Shown: positions 33,048-33,838 of the stretch, in pieces
Layout of the letters: every line of letters begins with the position of its first letter
Position numbering within the stretch: the stretch's first letter is position 1
Source of the DNA: RGIG8748 sp045578205
Lineage (GTDB): Bacteria > Bacillota > Clostridia > UMGS1810
DNA: 33,838 nt
Reading direction: 5' to 3'
Assembly: GCA_045578205.1 (NCBI GenBank)
Contig: JAZNJU010000040.1
Span: forward strand, 1-33,838
Translations under genes and position numbers: made by a program
The notes under the pieces: model-generated
Databases searched by the model: none
What the model was told of the DNA's origin: nothing
What the model saw: the letters and a program-made list of their open reading frames with translations, nothing else

Positions 33048-33752
33048 TTATCTGCCTCCTTTGCTTCTGGGACCTCTTCCCTTAGGAGCCTGAGGCTTTT
33101 CCTGGGGAACAAACTGTTCCTTAGCGTTTAAAACCTCGCCCTTGTAAATCCAAACCTTAACACCGATCTTACCGTAGGTTGTATCTGCTTCAGCAAAACC
33201 ATAGTCGATATCTGCTCTTAAGGTCTGCAGGGGAATAGTACCTTCATGATAGTGCTCGCTTCTTGCGATTTCAGCACCGCCAAGACGACCGGAACAGGTA
33301 GTTTTGATACCCTTAGCGCCCATCTTCATTGCTCTTTGCATAACCTGCTTCATTGCACGACGGAAAGAAATTCTTCTTTCGAGTTGTGAAGCAATGTTTT
33401 CTGCTGCAAGTTGTGCATCAACATCTGCATTTCTGATTTCAACGATGTCGATTATAACGTTCTTGCCGATAAGTTTTTCTACCTTATCTTTAATCTTATC
33501 CTTTTCAGCGCCCTGCTTACCGATGAGGATACCGGGTTTTGCTGTGTGGATATGAATTCTTACCTTGTCGTCGTTTCTTTCAATCTCTATCTTGGAGATA
33601 CCTGCTGCAAAAAGCGACTTCTTAAGGTATTTTCTGATATTGTAATCTTCTACAAGATTATCACCGTAAGTTTTCTTGTCGGCGTACCATTTGGAATCCC
33701 AGTCCTTGATAACGCCTACTCTTAATCCATGTGGATGTACTTTCTGACCCAA
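33048..33752 (-). CDS. rpsC: 30S ribosomal protein S3
   Basis: 234 residues from a TTG start at 33752 (MGQKVHPHGLRVGV), preceded by AAGGAGG. The KH domain with GILIGKQGAEKDKIKDKVEK lies at about 74-93. The C-terminal domain shows GAKGIKTTCSGRLGGAEIARSE split across it. A basic Gly/Pro/Lys tail extends beyond about 215. Lines the mRNA entry channel. The start codon is unambiguous since MGQK is the universal S3 opening. Confidence 0.97.
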   Translation of the reverse strand: MGQKVHPHGLRVGVIKDWDSKWYADKKTYGDNLVEDYNIRKYLKKSLFAAGISKIEIERNDDKVRIHIHTAKPGILIGKQGAEKDKIKDKVEKLIGKNVIIDIVEIRNADVDAQLAAENIASQLERRISFRRAMKQVMQRAMKMGAKGIKTTCSGRLGGAEIARSEHYHEGTIPLQTLRADIDYGFAEADTTYGKIGVKVWIYKGEVLNAKEQFVPQEKPQAPKGRGPRSKGGR

Positions 33753-33770
33753 GGTTCTTCCTCCTTTACA

Positions 33771-33838
33771 TTAATCTCTTTCTTTGAGAACAACTGTGAT
33801 ATGACTTGTTCTCTTTCTGATTCTGAAAGCCCTGCCCT
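33771..33838 (-). CDS. rplV: 50S ribosomal protein L22, C-terminal fragment (5' part outside window)
   Basis: Twenty-one in-frame codons before a TAA at 33771-33773 encode GRAFRIRKRTSHITVVLKERD, split here only by the window edge. This matches the beta-hairpin end and final strand of L22, which lines the exit tunnel. Position directly before rpsC is canonical. Truncation is only because the window stops. Confidence 0.93.
   Translation of the reverse strand, partial: GRAFRIRKRTSHITVVLKERD

Noticed and set aside
1..33838. tRNA, rRNA, CRISPR array, riboswitch or prophage
   Set aside because: Intergenic gaps are under 150 bp and none shows cloverleaf, repeat-spacer or known aptamer patterns; no integrase or phage gene was seen.

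Overview
The window reads as the genome of a low-to-mid GC Clostridia-like Firmicute. The evidence is the S10-spc-alpha ribosomal gene order with adk, map, a KOW-domain gene and infA embedded in it, a 61-residue zinc-type S14, AGGAGG-type Shine-Dalgarno (SD) sites before most genes, and S-layer homology (SLH) proteins for the surface. I cannot name the genus. A pectin- or glycan-degrading gut or rumen Clostridium relative would fit.

Right part (about 21.7-33.8 kb, all minus strand): the tail of the ribosomal superoperon, read right to left: rplV (partial), rpsC, rplP, rpmC, rpsQ, rplN, rplX, rplE, S14, rpsH, rplF, rplR, rpsE, rpmD, rplO, secY, adk, map, KOW gene, infA, rpmJ, rpsM, rpsK, rpsD, rpoA, rplQ. 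It ends at a strong bidirectional terminator (21648-21680). Five genes start at TTG or GTG. S4, S14, L24 and L36 are all in zinc-binding (Cys-containing) forms.

Middle (about 17.9-21.6 kb): an AraC-type regulator on the plus strand is divergent from a GH109-like Gfo/Idh/MocA protein on the minus strand. A lipoprotein sugar-binding protein with no permease genes nearby follows. The short gaps hold candidate promoters, a palindrome and a hairpin.

Left part (1 to 17.8 kb, all minus strand): a tightly packed run of very large secreted proteins. In transcription order: a 1493-residue right-handed beta-helix protein (GH141-like), a cytoplasmic endonuclease/exonuclease/phosphatase-fold (EEP) enzyme, an SLH protein with C-terminal SLH repeats, a second SLH protein with N-terminal SLH-like repeats, a second GH141-like beta-helix protein, and an SGNH/GDSL esterase cut by the window edge. 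Gaps inside this run are 1-57 bp and two SD sites lie inside the last codons of the gene before, so it looks like one operon.

How they may work together (inference): the AraC protein senses a sugar and activates the locus. The esterase and the two beta-helix enzymes trim a decorated polysaccharide at the cell surface. The SLH proteins anchor or scaffold on the wall. The binding protein captures products, and the GH109-like and EEP proteins process them inside. The most notable point is a repeated module (a beta-sandwich-like domain plus an Ig-like domain with a VNQIGIP signature) shared by the esterase, the first beta-helix enzyme and the SLH protein. It suggests a non-cellulosomal way of co-localising enzymes on the surface. 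No tRNA, rRNA, CRISPR array, transposase or phage gene was seen, and no gene-free stretch exceeds 150 bp.
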